Shown piece after piece: positions 48,775 to 57,438 of a DNA stretch of 64,000 nucleotides. The position numbers were made by a program, and so were the translations under genes. Positions within the stretch are counted from its first letter, which is position 1. Each line of letters opens with the position of its first letter. Origin of the DNA: Tunturiibacter gelidiferens (GTDB taxonomy: Bacteria > Acidobacteriota > Terriglobia > Terriglobales > Acidobacteriaceae); the NCBI RefSeq assembly GCF_013410115.1, contig NZ_JACCCV010000001.1, positions 1,426,001 to 1,490,000 on the forward strand. The letters run 5' to 3'. Below the pieces are notes generated by a model that was not told where the DNA came from, searched no databases, and saw only the letters and a program-made list of their open reading frames with translations.

Positions 48775-50526
48775 ATGCGTCTCCATTCGATCCCCTGCGT
48801 TCTAACGTTGGCTGCTGCGTGTGTGTGTTTGAACTCTGAGGCTGGGAATGCTCAGACCGGTGTTCAGGCGGTTTCGGTTTCTTTTCCTGCTGCGCAGTCG
48901 GCGAAGCCGCTGGACGGACGGGTGTTGCTGCTGTTGTCGAATGATCCATCGGAGGAGCCTCGGATGCAGATCGACGACACGCCGCGGAGCCAGATGGTGT
49001 TTGGGGTTACTGTGGATGGGCTAAAGCCGGGCGAGAGCGTTGTGGTGGACGATAAGGCTGCGGGTTATCCAATCAAGAGTTTGAAGGACGTGCCGGCGGG
49101 GGATTACACGGTGCAGGCGGTACTAGATGTTTATGAAACGTTCCATCGTGCGGATGGGAAGACGATCAAGCTGTCGCCGGACCGGGGCGAAGGGAAGCAT
49201 TGGAATCTTGCGCCGGGGAATTTGTATAGCAAGGCGGTGAAGGTGCACGTCGGGCCGGGCAGTGCGCCGATCGCGATCTCGCTGGATCAGGTGATTCCGC
49301 CAATTGTGCCTGAAGCGGATACAAAATATGTTCGGCATATCAAGATTCAGAGTGCGCTGCTGACGAAGTTCTGGGGGACGCCGACGTATCTGAGTGCGGT
49401 GGTGCTGGTGCCGGAGGGATTCGATGAACATAGTGAGGCGCATTATCCTCTGATCATCTTTCACGATCACTTTGTGACGGGGTTTGATGACTTTAGGACG
49501 ACACCGCCGGATCCGAATTTGAAGCCGAACTACTCGGAGCGATTTCATCTTGCGGGATATAACCGGATCCAGCAGGAGGAAGCTTACAAGGAGTATCAGC
49601 AGTGGGCCAGTCCGAAGTTTCCCCGTGTTTTGATTATGAAGATTCAACATGCGAATCCTTACTATGACGATTCGTATGCGGTGAACTCGGCGAACCTGGG
49701 GCCGTATGGAGATGCGATTGAGACGGAGCTGGTTCCTGCGGTGGAGAAGCAGTTTCGCGGGATCGGGCAAAGCTGGGCGCGGTTCATGTATGGCGGGTCG
49801 ACGGGCGGATGGGAGTCGCTGGCGGTGCAGATCTTCTATCCGGACCACTATAACGGGGCGTTTGTGGCTTGTCCCGATCCGGTGGACTTTCATGCGTATA
49901 TGTCGCGGGATCTTTATAAAGATGCGAATATGTTTTACCTGCAGGGCGCGAACAAGCAGGTGGAACAGCCGGCGATGCGGGACTATCTGGGGCATACGCT
50001 GATCTCGATGAGGGACAACATTGCGTATGAGGCGGCGCTGGGGGATCATGGACGATCTGGAGAGCAGTTTGACATCTGGCAGGCGGTGTATTCGCCGCAA
50101 GGGAAGGATGGGTATCCGGAGCCGATCTTCGATAAGGAGACCGGGGCGATCGATCACAAGGTCGCAGAGTATTGGAAGGAGCACTATGACCTGAACGCGA
50201 AGTTGCAACGGGATTGGAAGACGCTGGGGCCTAAGCTGCAGGGAAAGATTCACCTGTATGTGGGCAGCGACGACACCTATTTCTTGAACGATGCGGTTTA
50301 TCTGATGGAGGACTTTTTGAAGGCGACGGGAACGCCTGGGCATGGCGTGGCCTATGACGGCGAGGTGCTCTATGGCCCGCGGGCAGAGCACTGCTGGAAT
50401 GGGGATCCGACGCTGCCGAATGCGCTGTCGCGGCTGCACTACAACACTATGTACCTGCCGAAGATCATGGATCGCATCGAGAAGACGGCACCGGCCGGGG
50501 CAGATGTTACGAGTTGGCGGTACTAG
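48775..50526 (+). CDS. Secreted esterase-fold (alpha/beta hydrolase) protein
   Basis: 583 residues from ATG 48775, where a signal peptide begins (MRLHSIPCVLTLAAACVCL). An N-terminal beta domain (30-180) precedes an alpha/beta-hydrolase domain of the putative esterase type: VVLVPEGFDEHSEAHYPLII, FHDHF, and the nucleophile elbow MYGGSTGGWESLAVQIF (G-x-S-x-G). ARFMYGG and the final segment with GPRAEHCWNG hold a possible catalytic His. Related to enterochelin-esterase-like proteins; the substrate is unknown. Confidence 0.75.
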   Translation: MRLHSIPCVLTLAAACVCLNSEAGNAQTGVQAVSVSFPAAQSAKPLDGRVLLLLSNDPSEEPRMQIDDTPRSQMVFGVTVDGLKPGESVVVDDKAAGYPIKSLKDVPAGDYTVQAVLDVYETFHRADGKTIKLSPDRGEGKHWNLAPGNLYSKAVKVHVGPGSAPIAISLDQVIPPIVPEADTKYVRHIKIQSALLTKFWGTPTYLSAVVLVPEGFDEHSEAHYPLIIFHDHFVTGFDDFRTTPPDPNLKPNYSERFHLAGYNRIQQEEAYKEYQQWASPKFPRVLIMKIQHANPYYDDSYAVNSANLGPYGDAIETELVPAVEKQFRGIGQSWARFMYGGSTGGWESLAVQIFYPDHYNGAFVACPDPVDFHAYMSRDLYKDANMFYLQGANKQVEQPAMRDYLGHTLISMRDNIAYEAALGDHGRSGEQFDIWQAVYSPQGKDGYPEPIFDKETGAIDHKVAEYWKEHYDLNAKLQRDWKTLGPKLQGKIHLYVGSDDTYFLNDAVYLMEDFLKATGTPGHGVAYDGEVLYGPRAEHCWNGDPTLPNALSRLHYNTMYLPKIMDRIEKTAPAGADVTSWRY

Positions 50527-50740
50527 GACAGACGGTCGGCTTTTGCAGAAGTTAACTTGAAATCAGCAATAAATTGGGCTTTCTTTGGATTCCGATCGAT
50601 TTCAGCCTGCAAAAGATCTAAGTCAGTAAAGATTAAATTGCACAAAATCCCTTTCAAATGCATCAAACTGAGGCAGCGGTGGAGATCGATCCTTGAGGCA
50701 CGCCTTCCACTCCGCTATCAAATCCGCCGGGGGACTAGAC

Positions 50741-51775
50741 GTGCCAACAACTATCTTCGCGCCAGACGCACCGCTGATCAGTATTACTGATGCCGTCGCC
50801 TTTGAAGCACGCGTGGGCCTGTCTGCTACGCCTAAGACCCTGTCCCCGTGGCTCTTCTACGATGAGTCTGGTTCGCGCCTCTTCGAACAGATCACGGAGC
50901 TGCCGGAGTACTATCTGACCCGGACCGAGCGTGGCATCTTTGCGGCCAACGCCGATGAGATTCTTCGCGAGGCTGCGCTTGGTCAGGGGCCGAGCGGAAA
51001 GCTTACCCTGATCGAGCTAGGTGCTGGAACGGCGACCAAGACCGGCATCCTTCTGGCGGAAGCCGTTCGCCAGCAGGGGAGTGTGGTGTACCAGCCTGTT
51101 GATGTTTCCGAGACGGCTCTCGCCGAGGCCAGTGAAAATATTCTCGCCAATATTCCTGGCGTGACGGTCCGCTCTCAAGTCGCTGACTACACTCGTGAGG
51201 CTCTCCCGCTCAACCGCCTACCCGACACGCGGACGCTGGCTCTTTACATTGGTTCCAGTATTGGTAATTTCATGCCGGAGGATGCGAGGGATGTTCTTCG
51301 CAACCTCCGCGCGCAGTTGCTTCCCGGGGATACTCTTTTGCTGGGCACGGACCTGGCGCCGAACGGTGGCCCACACGCCAATAAAACTGTAGCCACGCTG
51401 CTTGCCGCATATGACGACGCCGCTGGGGTGACTGCGGCTTTCAATCTGAACGTGCTTGCGCGTCTCAATCGTGATCTGGGGACTGATTTTGCGTTAGCAA
51501 ACTTTCAGCATCGGGTTCGTTGGAATCCCGCTCAGTCACGCATTGAGATGCACCTGGAGTCGGTCATCGCTCAGCGCGTTCATGTCCCGGCTAACTCCAG
51601 CGGTCCTGCCTTCGCTGTCGACTTTGCACGGGGCGAGAGTATTCACACCGAAAACAGTTACAAATTCACCTCGGCTGCGGTTGAGGAACTTCTCGCGTCG
51701 GCGAACTTCAAGAAGACCAGGTCCTGGGAGGACCCGCAACATCTGTTCGCGGTCACGCTGGCGACTGCGGTCTAA
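50741..51775 (+). CDS. egtD: L-histidine N-alpha-methyltransferase, EgtD family
   Basis: 344 residues from GTG 50741, which has GGGGA seven bases before it; TTG 50693 is the longer option. EgtD features: TPKTLSPWLFYDESGSRLFE, ITELPEYYLTRTE, LIELGAGTATKTGILL, YIGSSIGNFMPEDA and LLLGTDLAPNGG. EgtD trimethylates histidine to hercynine in ergothioneine synthesis. The partner egtB is not in the window. It converges on moaC with one base between stops. The 214 bases upstream are AT-rich and hold no gene. Confidence 0.85.
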   Translation: MPTTIFAPDAPLISITDAVAFEARVGLSATPKTLSPWLFYDESGSRLFEQITELPEYYLTRTERGIFAANADEILREAALGQGPSGKLTLIELGAGTATKTGILLAEAVRQQGSVVYQPVDVSETALAEASENILANIPGVTVRSQVADYTREALPLNRLPDTRTLALYIGSSIGNFMPEDARDVLRNLRAQLLPGDTLLLGTDLAPNGGPHANKTVATLLAAYDDAAGVTAAFNLNVLARLNRDLGTDFALANFQHRVRWNPAQSRIEMHLESVIAQRVHVPANSSGPAFAVDFARGESIHTENSYKFTSAAVEELLASANFKKTRSWEDPQHLFAVTLATAV

Positions 51776-51776
51776 T

Positions 51777-52340
51777 TCAGAGGCTTCCGCGCCGATAGTC
51801 GCCGCTCTTCCCGCCGGTTTTGCGCATCAATACCACCTCGCGGATTCGTATTCCTTTGTCGAGTGCCTTGGTCATGTCGTAGATGGTTAGCGCCGCGATT
51901 GAGGCTGCCACCATCGCTTCCATCTCAACGCCTGTGCCTGCAACTGTCGCTGCGGTTGCTTCGATCGCGACGCCACCTTCGACAATTTTTGTCTGTATGT
52001 CTACGAAGCTCAGCGCTATTTGATGACACATCGGAATGAGGCTTGAGGTTTGCTTCGCCGCTTGAATACCTGCGAACCGCGCCACCTCGAGGGGATTGCC
52101 TTTGGGATTTTGCGGCAGCGCCTCGAGCACCGCGTCGGACAGCTCGACGAACGCTGATGCCACGGCCTCGCGTCTTGTTGCCAACTTGTCGCTGACATCC
52201 ACCATGTGCGCCTCGCCGGTCTGATCGTAGTGCGAGAGATGCAGCGGGACCGGGGACCGGGGAGGGAAGTCCGCATCATTGCCGAGAGGTTCGGGGGCGT
52301 CATCCATCAGCTGTTCGGAGGTGTAGTCTACGTCGTCCAT
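51777..52340 (-). CDS. moaC: Cyclic pyranopterin monophosphate synthase
   Basis: 187 residues. The MoaC core starts at LSHYDQTGEAHMVDVSDK (about residue 35) and contains GIQAAKQTSSLIPMCHQIAL, GVEMEAMVAASIAALTIYDM and the catalytic TKALDKG. An acidic N-terminal extension of about 33 residues precedes the core. The enzyme works with MoaA in the first step of molybdenum cofactor synthesis. It is nine bases downstream of moeA. Confidence 0.93.
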   Translation of the reverse strand: MDDVDYTSEQLMDDAPEPLGNDADFPPRSPVPLHLSHYDQTGEAHMVDVSDKLATRREAVASAFVELSDAVLEALPQNPKGNPLEVARFAGIQAAKQTSSLIPMCHQIALSFVDIQTKIVEGGVAIEATAATVAGTGVEMEAMVAASIAALTIYDMTKALDKGIRIREVVLMRKTGGKSGDYRRGSL

Positions 52341-52349
52341 CCTACAAGC

Positions 52350-53585
52350 CTACCGCAGGAGAATCGTGATGACATCCCCGGTGGAGAAGTGATCTTTGTC
52401 GGGTGGGAGGACCGCATAGCAGTTCGCTTGCGCATTCGCGGCCAAGTCGCCTGATCCCTGCCAGCCTACCAATCGTACCTCTGGGCGGACTCGGTTGGAG
52501 GTCCATCTGGCGGGGAGCACACGCATCAGGCCGGCCTTTCCTGCGAGGCCCTCTGCCAGCGTCGCCTGCAGAAAACGCGGGCCCTGGACTTCGGACCCGC
52601 CCATCGCACGGAGCACCGGTTCGACGAAACAATGGAAGGTCACTTGAGTCGAGACGGGGTTTCCGGGCAGGCCGAAAAAAAATTGGGCGGGGAACTGGTC
52701 GTCAGCCGGCAACCTGCCGAAGACCAGGGGTTTGCCTGGCTGCATCTTGACGCCGGTGAAGAAGAACTCTGCCCGCAGGCTTTGCAGTACCTCTTCGACC
52801 AGGTCGTACTTGCCCATGGAAACGCCACCGGACAGCAGCAGAAGTTCGCAATGGCGTGCGGAACGAATGGTTTGTTCGAGTTCAGGTCGCCGGTCCGGAG
52901 CAATCGGGAGCTGGACGGGTTCTCCGCCAGCGTGCCTGATCAGCTCAGACAGACCGTAGCTGTTCGAGTTTCTGATCTGGTGCGGCCCGGGCGTCGCTGC
53001 GAGGTCGACAAGTTCGTCTCCAGTTGCGACGATGGCTACCTTTGGCCTGCGATAGATCTCTAGCTCTGTGTATCCGCAGGAGGCGGCGAGAGCTACCTCC
53101 GCGCCCTCGATTTTAGAGCCAGAGGCCAATACTGTTTGGCCGGCCTGGGCCTCGCTTCCCTGGGGAACGATGTTTTCTCCGCTTCGAATCAGGCGTCCAG
53201 CAAGTAAGCGTATCGAGTTGTTGGTGCGTTCCACATGTTCGATCATCACGACAGCGTCGGCGCCTGCTGGAGTTGGTGCGCCGGTCATGATTTCAATCGC
53301 GGTATTTTGTTCGAGGGTGCTGCCCCGCCACTGCTCACCGGCCCTGACCTGGCCGACTACCTTCAATGGACCGAGCGTGTCGGACGCCCGCACAGCAAAC
53401 CCGTCTCGGGTCGACCTATTGAATGGCGGCTGATCGCGATCCGCGAGCACGGGCTGGGCGAGTACGCGGTCTCCGCAGGCCAGCAGCGCGAGCGGTTCGC
53501 TTGGCGGACGTGGAAGATCGGTTGCGTGTTGAAGCACCTTCGTCAGAGCTTCATCGAAACCGAGAACTGCGGCCGCTGACTGCAT
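52350..53585 (-). CDS. moeA: Molybdopterin molybdotransferase
   Basis: 411 residues. Domain features: NRSTRDGFAVRA (usual position of the conserved RDGFA), EIMTGAPTPAGADAVVMIEH, VAIVATGDELVDL, LLSGGVSMGKYDLVEEVL and FGLPGNPVSTQVTFHCFVEP. The enzyme inserts molybdate into adenylated molybdopterin. It forms a pair with moaC; both act in the same pathway. Length is normal for MoeA. Confidence 0.95.
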   Translation of the reverse strand: MQSAAAVLGFDEALTKVLQHATDLPRPPSEPLALLACGDRVLAQPVLADRDQPPFNRSTRDGFAVRASDTLGPLKVVGQVRAGEQWRGSTLEQNTAIEIMTGAPTPAGADAVVMIEHVERTNNSIRLLAGRLIRSGENIVPQGSEAQAGQTVLASGSKIEGAEVALAASCGYTELEIYRRPKVAIVATGDELVDLAATPGPHQIRNSNSYGLSELIRHAGGEPVQLPIAPDRRPELEQTIRSARHCELLLLSGGVSMGKYDLVEEVLQSLRAEFFFTGVKMQPGKPLVFGRLPADDQFPAQFFFGLPGNPVSTQVTFHCFVEPVLRAMGGSEVQGPRFLQATLAEGLAGKAGLMRVLPARWTSNRVRPEVRLVGWQGSGDLAANAQANCYAVLPPDKDHFSTGDVITILLR

Positions 53586-53620
53586 CCTCTTCTCCTTCAG
53601 CTATCAGCGTGACAAATGGA

Positions 53621-53660
53621 AAGGCCCCGAGCGGGGTCGCCCGGGGCCTTCCGGTTTTTC
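53621..53660. terminator. Terminator ahead of moeA and after the TPR gene
   Basis: A nine-base-pair stem AAGGCCCCG/CGGGGCCTT (53621-53629 with 53642-53650), twelve-base loop, followed on the plus strand by CCGGTTTTT. On the minus strand it lies 17 bases past the TPR gene stop and ends that long transcription unit. Confidence 0.7.
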
Positions 53661-53666
53661 CGGCGA

Positions 53667-54860
53667 TTATTTCTTTCCAGCTTTGAAGGTCGACTTTATC
53701 GGTGCGCCGATGCCTTCGAGAATACCCTTCACATCAGCAGCATGTGGTCCGTCCGGAGCCAGTTCAAGGTATTCCTGATAGGCTTCGACGCAACCCGGTG
53801 GCGCTACAATCTTCTGGGTTTTCGGATCGACTGTTGCCTGTGGAATGAGCGCCTGTCCCTTGATGTAATAAGCATCCGCCTTCTTCGGATCGGCTGCGAT
53901 TGCCTTGTCGGCAGCAGCACCCGCCTCGGTCAGTTTGCCTGAGTTGTAGAGGGTTGCGGCCTCGTTGAAGAAGTACATTCCGGCCTTTTCCGGTTGGGCC
54001 TTGGCAGCCTGCTCGTAGGCGTCGGAGGAGGCCTTGGCGTCACCCAGACGGGCCTCCGCCTGTCCCAACTGGTTGTAAGCTACGCCGGCGGTTTCGGGGT
54101 TTGGTTTCTTGGAAGCGGCATTCAGATCCGCGGCTTTTTTATAGGAGGCAGCGGCATCGGTGTACTTCTGGAGGATGGCCGGATCCGTCGGTGAGGTGCC
54201 AGCTGCTTTAGCTGCCTTTGCTGCGGTCTCTCCGCTCCCAAGTTGAGCATCACCAAGGGTGACCCACAGAATTCCCTCGTCGGGCTTGGTTTCGGTGGCC
54301 TGCTTCATGGCGGTGATTGCGGAGTCGTAGTTGCCAGCCTTGTTGTCGGCGCGGGCCTGAGTCAGAAGGGCGTTGAGGTTCTGAATCTTCGCGTTGCCGG
54401 CGACGACCTCGGCGTTCTTCTTCTTGTACTCTTCGAGCGCCTTCCGGTCTTCGGGGCTCATCTTACTGATGTACTCCGCGCGCGACATGTCGAAATCGAG
54501 GAGCTTGTCTTCGTCTTTCGCAATCGGAACACTCTCGTTGAAGTCCAAGCTCTTATCGTCCTGGAAGACGAAGACTACATAGGTCCCAGCCACGATCCCG
54601 GTTCCTTTGTAGTTGCCATCTTGATCGATGGGAAACTTGTAGGGGTACTTTCGGTCCTTCGCGTCAGACGAACGATCCGTTGTGAGCCTGACTTCGCCCT
54701 TTGTAATTGGCAGGCCGGCGGGATTGAGAATGTGGCCATGAATGCTTGCGGTTCCCGCGGGCGGGGCTGCTTGTGCTTTCAAGCGTGTGGGCTGCGCGAT
54801 TGCCAGGATTACCAGCAGAGCGGCTGCCAGGGTGCTTATCTTCCATCCGATACGTTTCAT
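53667..54860 (-). CDS. Secreted TPR protein with carboxypeptidase-regulatory-like domain
   Basis: 397 residues from ATG 54860, which has GGAGAAG before it. A signal peptide (ISTLAAALLVILAIAQPTRL) leads to a beta-sandwich near 40-110 (IHGHILNPAGLPITKGEVRL, GTGIVAGTYVVFVFQDD), a charged helix, and TPR repeats to the end (SAITAMKQATETKPDEGILW, AGVAYNQLGQAEARLGDAKA, SGKLTEAGAAADKAIAADPK). Probably a periplasmic scaffold. Last gene of the long minus-strand run. Confidence 0.8.
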   Translation of the reverse strand: MKRIGWKISTLAAALLVILAIAQPTRLKAQAAPPAGTASIHGHILNPAGLPITKGEVRLTTDRSSDAKDRKYPYKFPIDQDGNYKGTGIVAGTYVVFVFQDDKSLDFNESVPIAKDEDKLLDFDMSRAEYISKMSPEDRKALEEYKKKNAEVVAGNAKIQNLNALLTQARADNKAGNYDSAITAMKQATETKPDEGILWVTLGDAQLGSGETAAKAAKAAGTSPTDPAILQKYTDAAASYKKAADLNAASKKPNPETAGVAYNQLGQAEARLGDAKASSDAYEQAAKAQPEKAGMYFFNEAATLYNSGKLTEAGAAADKAIAADPKKADAYYIKGQALIPQATVDPKTQKIVAPPGCVEAYQEYLELAPDGPHAADVKGILEGIGAPIKSTFKAGKK

Positions 54861-54952
54861 GCTCTTATCTTCTCCTGGCCCATTGATGGGGGGCGTAAGT
54901 CTTCGTTGCAAAACAGTTCTTGCTTCCTCAAATTTGATGCAAAATGCAGCGG

Positions 54953-55648
54953 TCACGCGACCGCATACGATATGGGATCGACCGCTCCGGCGTCACGAAA
55001 TGCCCGCAGTCGCAGAACGCAGCTCTCGCAAACGCCGCAGGCCTCGGTCTCGCCGGAATAGCATGACCAACTTACATGGAAGGGTGCACCGAGTTCAACT
55101 CCCAACCGGACGATCTCGCTCTTGCGCATCTGGATCAGCGGAGTGACGACCTGGATCTGTCCGTCTTTGGTGCCCATCCTGATTAGCTGATTGAACGCTT
55201 CATAATACGCTGGCCGACAGTCGGGATACCCCGAACTGTCCTGTTCGACGGCCCCGATAAAGACCTTCTTGGCACCCAGAACCTCGGCCCAGCTTACCGC
55301 GGCTGAGAGGAAATGCGCATTTCGGAATGGAACATAAGTGATTGGGACTTCGTTTCCGATGGTCGCTTCCTCCCCCGCCGCCGGTACGGCAATCGAGGCA
55401 TCGGTCAGCGCCGACCCTCCGATTCGGCGAAACAGGTCGATCTTGAGATGCAGCAGCTCTTTCACTCCGACGATGCGGGCGACCTCCTGTGCGGAGTGCA
55501 GTTCCCTCGATTCCGTTCTCTGGCCGTAGCTGAAGTGGAGGGCGAAGACGTCGTAGTCTCGGGCCGTGAGCGCGGCGCAGACGCTGGAGTCCATTCCGCC
55601 TGACAGGCAGAGGACGGCTCGTGGGCGGCCTTGCTCATCCTTCGTCAT
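54953..55648 (-). CDS. queC: 7-cyano-7-deazaguanine synthase
   Basis: 231 residues. The PP-loop ATPase motif is LCLSGGMDSSVCAALTA, followed by ALHFSYGQRTESREL, ITYVPFRNAHFLSAAVSWAE and the zinc-binding Cys cluster SCYSGETEACGVCESC. The enzyme makes preQ0 from 7-carboxy-7-deazaguanine in queuosine synthesis. No queD, queE or queF is in the window. It overlaps the DUF2007 gene upstream by 14 bases. Confidence 0.95.
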   Translation of the reverse strand: MTKDEQGRPRAVLCLSGGMDSSVCAALTARDYDVFALHFSYGQRTESRELHSAQEVARIVGVKELLHLKIDLFRRIGGSALTDASIAVPAAGEEATIGNEVPITYVPFRNAHFLSAAVSWAEVLGAKKVFIGAVEQDSSGYPDCRPAYYEAFNQLIRMGTKDGQIQVVTPLIQMRKSEIVRLGVELGAPFHVSWSCYSGETEACGVCESCVLRLRAFRDAGAVDPISYAVA

Positions 55649-55955
55649 CGCCTGCCTCCAACTCGCGCTGTTCGGATGGGGTCAGTTCATCTCCGGTCAA
55701 CTCGCCGACGGACTCGCCGAGAATCTCCCGTGCGGTCTCTTCGTCCTGCTTGTGCACCAGCAGCCTTGCTCGAAAGGCCAACGCCAGCAGGCTATTGGCG
55801 TTCTCGCCCTGCAGGAAACACTCGATTCCCGCCGACTCGAGCATTCCTTTCGCCATCTGGGCATTCACGGGCTCGAGAAACTTGCCTACGGTTACGAACT
55901 TGTCTGGATCTTTGTCTGGATCTAATGCTGCGTCGTGTTTTGAATCTGCCATCAA
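55635..55955 (-). CDS. DUF2007 domain-containing small protein
   Basis: 106 residues. The DUF2007 core is FVTVGKFLEPVNAQMAKGML, ESAGIECFLQGENANSL and ARLLVHKQDEETAREIL, with acidic ends. The fold is ferredoxin-like and named 'putative signal transducing protein', but no function is established. Its end overlaps the queC start by 14 bases. Confidence 0.8.
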   Translation of the reverse strand: MMADSKHDAALDPDKDPDKFVTVGKFLEPVNAQMAKGMLESAGIECFLQGENANSLLALAFRARLLVHKQDEETAREILGESVGELTGDELTPSEQRELEAGDDEG

Positions 55956-55970
55956 AAGCCGTCTTTCTTC

Positions 55971-56786
55971 TTATTTTGTATCGTACGACTGCAGGTGGAA
56001 GGTGATCGTCCCCCAGAACAGCCGTGCCTGAATCTGCACGGGCATGTGACGTGCGTCGTCGGTATACCAAACCCAGATATGGCCGCGGTTTTTTACGATT
56101 CCCTCATCCGCGGTTGGCTCTACTTTTAGCGTCTCGAAGGTTCCGGCTGGGGTCTTGATCTCTTCTTTGGATTCAACCTTCATTGCCACGGTCACGGTGC
56201 GCATCGAGTCCGCCAAGGGGAACCGGATACTTTGGCCGACCGCCATTGGCTGCGACGCTGCATAAAAGATTGCCGAGAGGGAGTCGGTCACGCAGGCTGG
56301 AATCGAAGCCACTTGCTCCTTCGAGGTTCCCTTGACCAGATTTTTCTCGATCTGTTTTTGCTTGCCCTGGGAGTAATCGAAGCTCAGCTCGCTGGAGACC
56401 TTTCTGCGCCCTTCCTGTAATTGTTTGCTGAATCCGGTGGAGCAACCGGTCTTGGTGTCGAACCCGGCCTGGAACTTGTCTACGACGGGGAAGAGCATGG
56501 TCACGGCGCCGGTTGAGTCTGCGGTGGCTGTAATCTTTTGCACTGTCCCTTGCTGTTCGAGTTGAAATACTGCTGTGCCCGCCGTAAAGACACGCCAGTC
56601 AACAGTAAAAGTCAGGGTTTGTTTTTCGGGAAAGGGAAAGCCTGGCTGCGGAGGCTGTAGGGTTGGAATGACTACCGGCGCTGGTTTGGCGCCTAACCCC
56701 AGAAGCTGCGCACTCGCCGTCAGCGAACCTATGGAACACGACATCAGGAAGAAAGATGCAAGGAAAGACCGTTCCGGCTTCAGCAA
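55971..56786 (-). CDS. DUF3108 domain-containing secreted protein
   Basis: 271 residues with a signal peptide (FLASFFLMSCSIGSLTASA). The DUF3108 beta fold is recognised from FPFPEKQTLTFTVDWRVFTA, GTAVFQLEQQ, ATADSTGAVTMLFPVVDKFQ, and HIWVWYTDDARHMPVQIQ near the end. DUF3108 proteins are periplasmic beta-barrel-like proteins often encoded near LPS or envelope genes; this fits the upstream waa/lpx genes. Function unknown. Confidence 0.8.
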   Translation of the reverse strand: MLKPERSFLASFFLMSCSIGSLTASAQLLGLGAKPAPVVIPTLQPPQPGFPFPEKQTLTFTVDWRVFTAGTAVFQLEQQGTVQKITATADSTGAVTMLFPVVDKFQAGFDTKTGCSTGFSKQLQEGRRKVSSELSFDYSQGKQKQIEKNLVKGTSKEQVASIPACVTDSLSAIFYAASQPMAVGQSIRFPLADSMRTVTVAMKVESKEEIKTPAGTFETLKVEPTADEGIVKNRGHIWVWYTDDARHMPVQIQARLFWGTITFHLQSYDTK

Positions 56787-56844
56787 AGGGCAGCACTCTC
56801 ACGAGTTGAAGTTTGTGGGCCATTCAGCCCCAGCCTCCGCGCCT

Positions 56845-57438
56845 TCAGCGCAGACCCCCCGCCACCCCGTGGTGATGGAGAAAAAGCCGGACCGCCAGCG
56901 CTAGATAGATTGCGCCAGCACCCATTAGAGCATTGTACTCGCGGTGGTGCTGCCACTGTTGCCAGGAGAATCTGCCTCCGCTGGCATTCTGGTTCGCCGG
57001 AAATGTCGCCGGGGTCAGTCGCGGCAGCAGACGGGGCACCTTGGTGGAATAGTCGTCGAAGCCTGCAAAGTGCTCTCGCAGATAGGCTTCCTCGCTATAA
57101 ATTGTGGGGATGTAGATGGCCGCAAAAAGTGCGGTCAGCGCAATAAGAATCGCCCAACTGCCTGCTGCTGCTGCGAATCCGAAGGCGATTAGCATCGAGC
57201 CCAGGTAGAGCGGATTTCGCGTGTAGGCGTAGGGGCCTGTGAATGTCAGCTCAGCGTTTTTGCGCACATAGCCAGCCGCGTAGGCTCGCAGCCATACGCC
57301 GGGTACTACCAACAGGAGGCTGAGCAGCATGGTTTTCCCGGTCGGTCGTGCCAGCCACAGAAATACGGCGGCGAAGGCGAATCCGAGCGGTACGCGGATC
57401 CGCCGGGCTATCTTTTGCCATGTTGTTCGTTCGCTCAC
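56845..57438 (-). CDS. Isoprenylcysteine carboxyl methyltransferase-like membrane methyltransferase
   Basis: 197 residues with about five membrane helices (VPLGFAFAAVFLWLARP, MLLSLLLVVPGVWLRAYAAG, and others). The catalytic region shows the ICMT/PEMT pattern: LTFTGPYAYTRNPLYLGSML, then SEEAYLREHFAGFDDYSTKV. It likely methylates a lipid or protein at the inner membrane using SAM; the substrate is not known. Its start overlaps the stop of the heptosyltransferase gene by four bases. Confidence 0.82.
   Translation of the reverse strand: MSERTTWQKIARRIRVPLGFAFAAVFLWLARPTGKTMLLSLLLVVPGVWLRAYAAGYVRKNAELTFTGPYAYTRNPLYLGSMLIAFGFAAAAGSWAILIALTALFAAIYIPTIYSEEAYLREHFAGFDDYSTKVPRLLPRLTPATFPANQNASGGRFSWQQWQHHREYNALMGAGAIYLALAVRLFLHHHGVAGGLR

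Noticed and set aside
49123-50439. Minus-strand open frame of about 438 codons opposite the esterase-fold gene
   Set aside because: Arg/His/Ile-rich shadow of a protein that has a signal peptide and nucleophile elbow.
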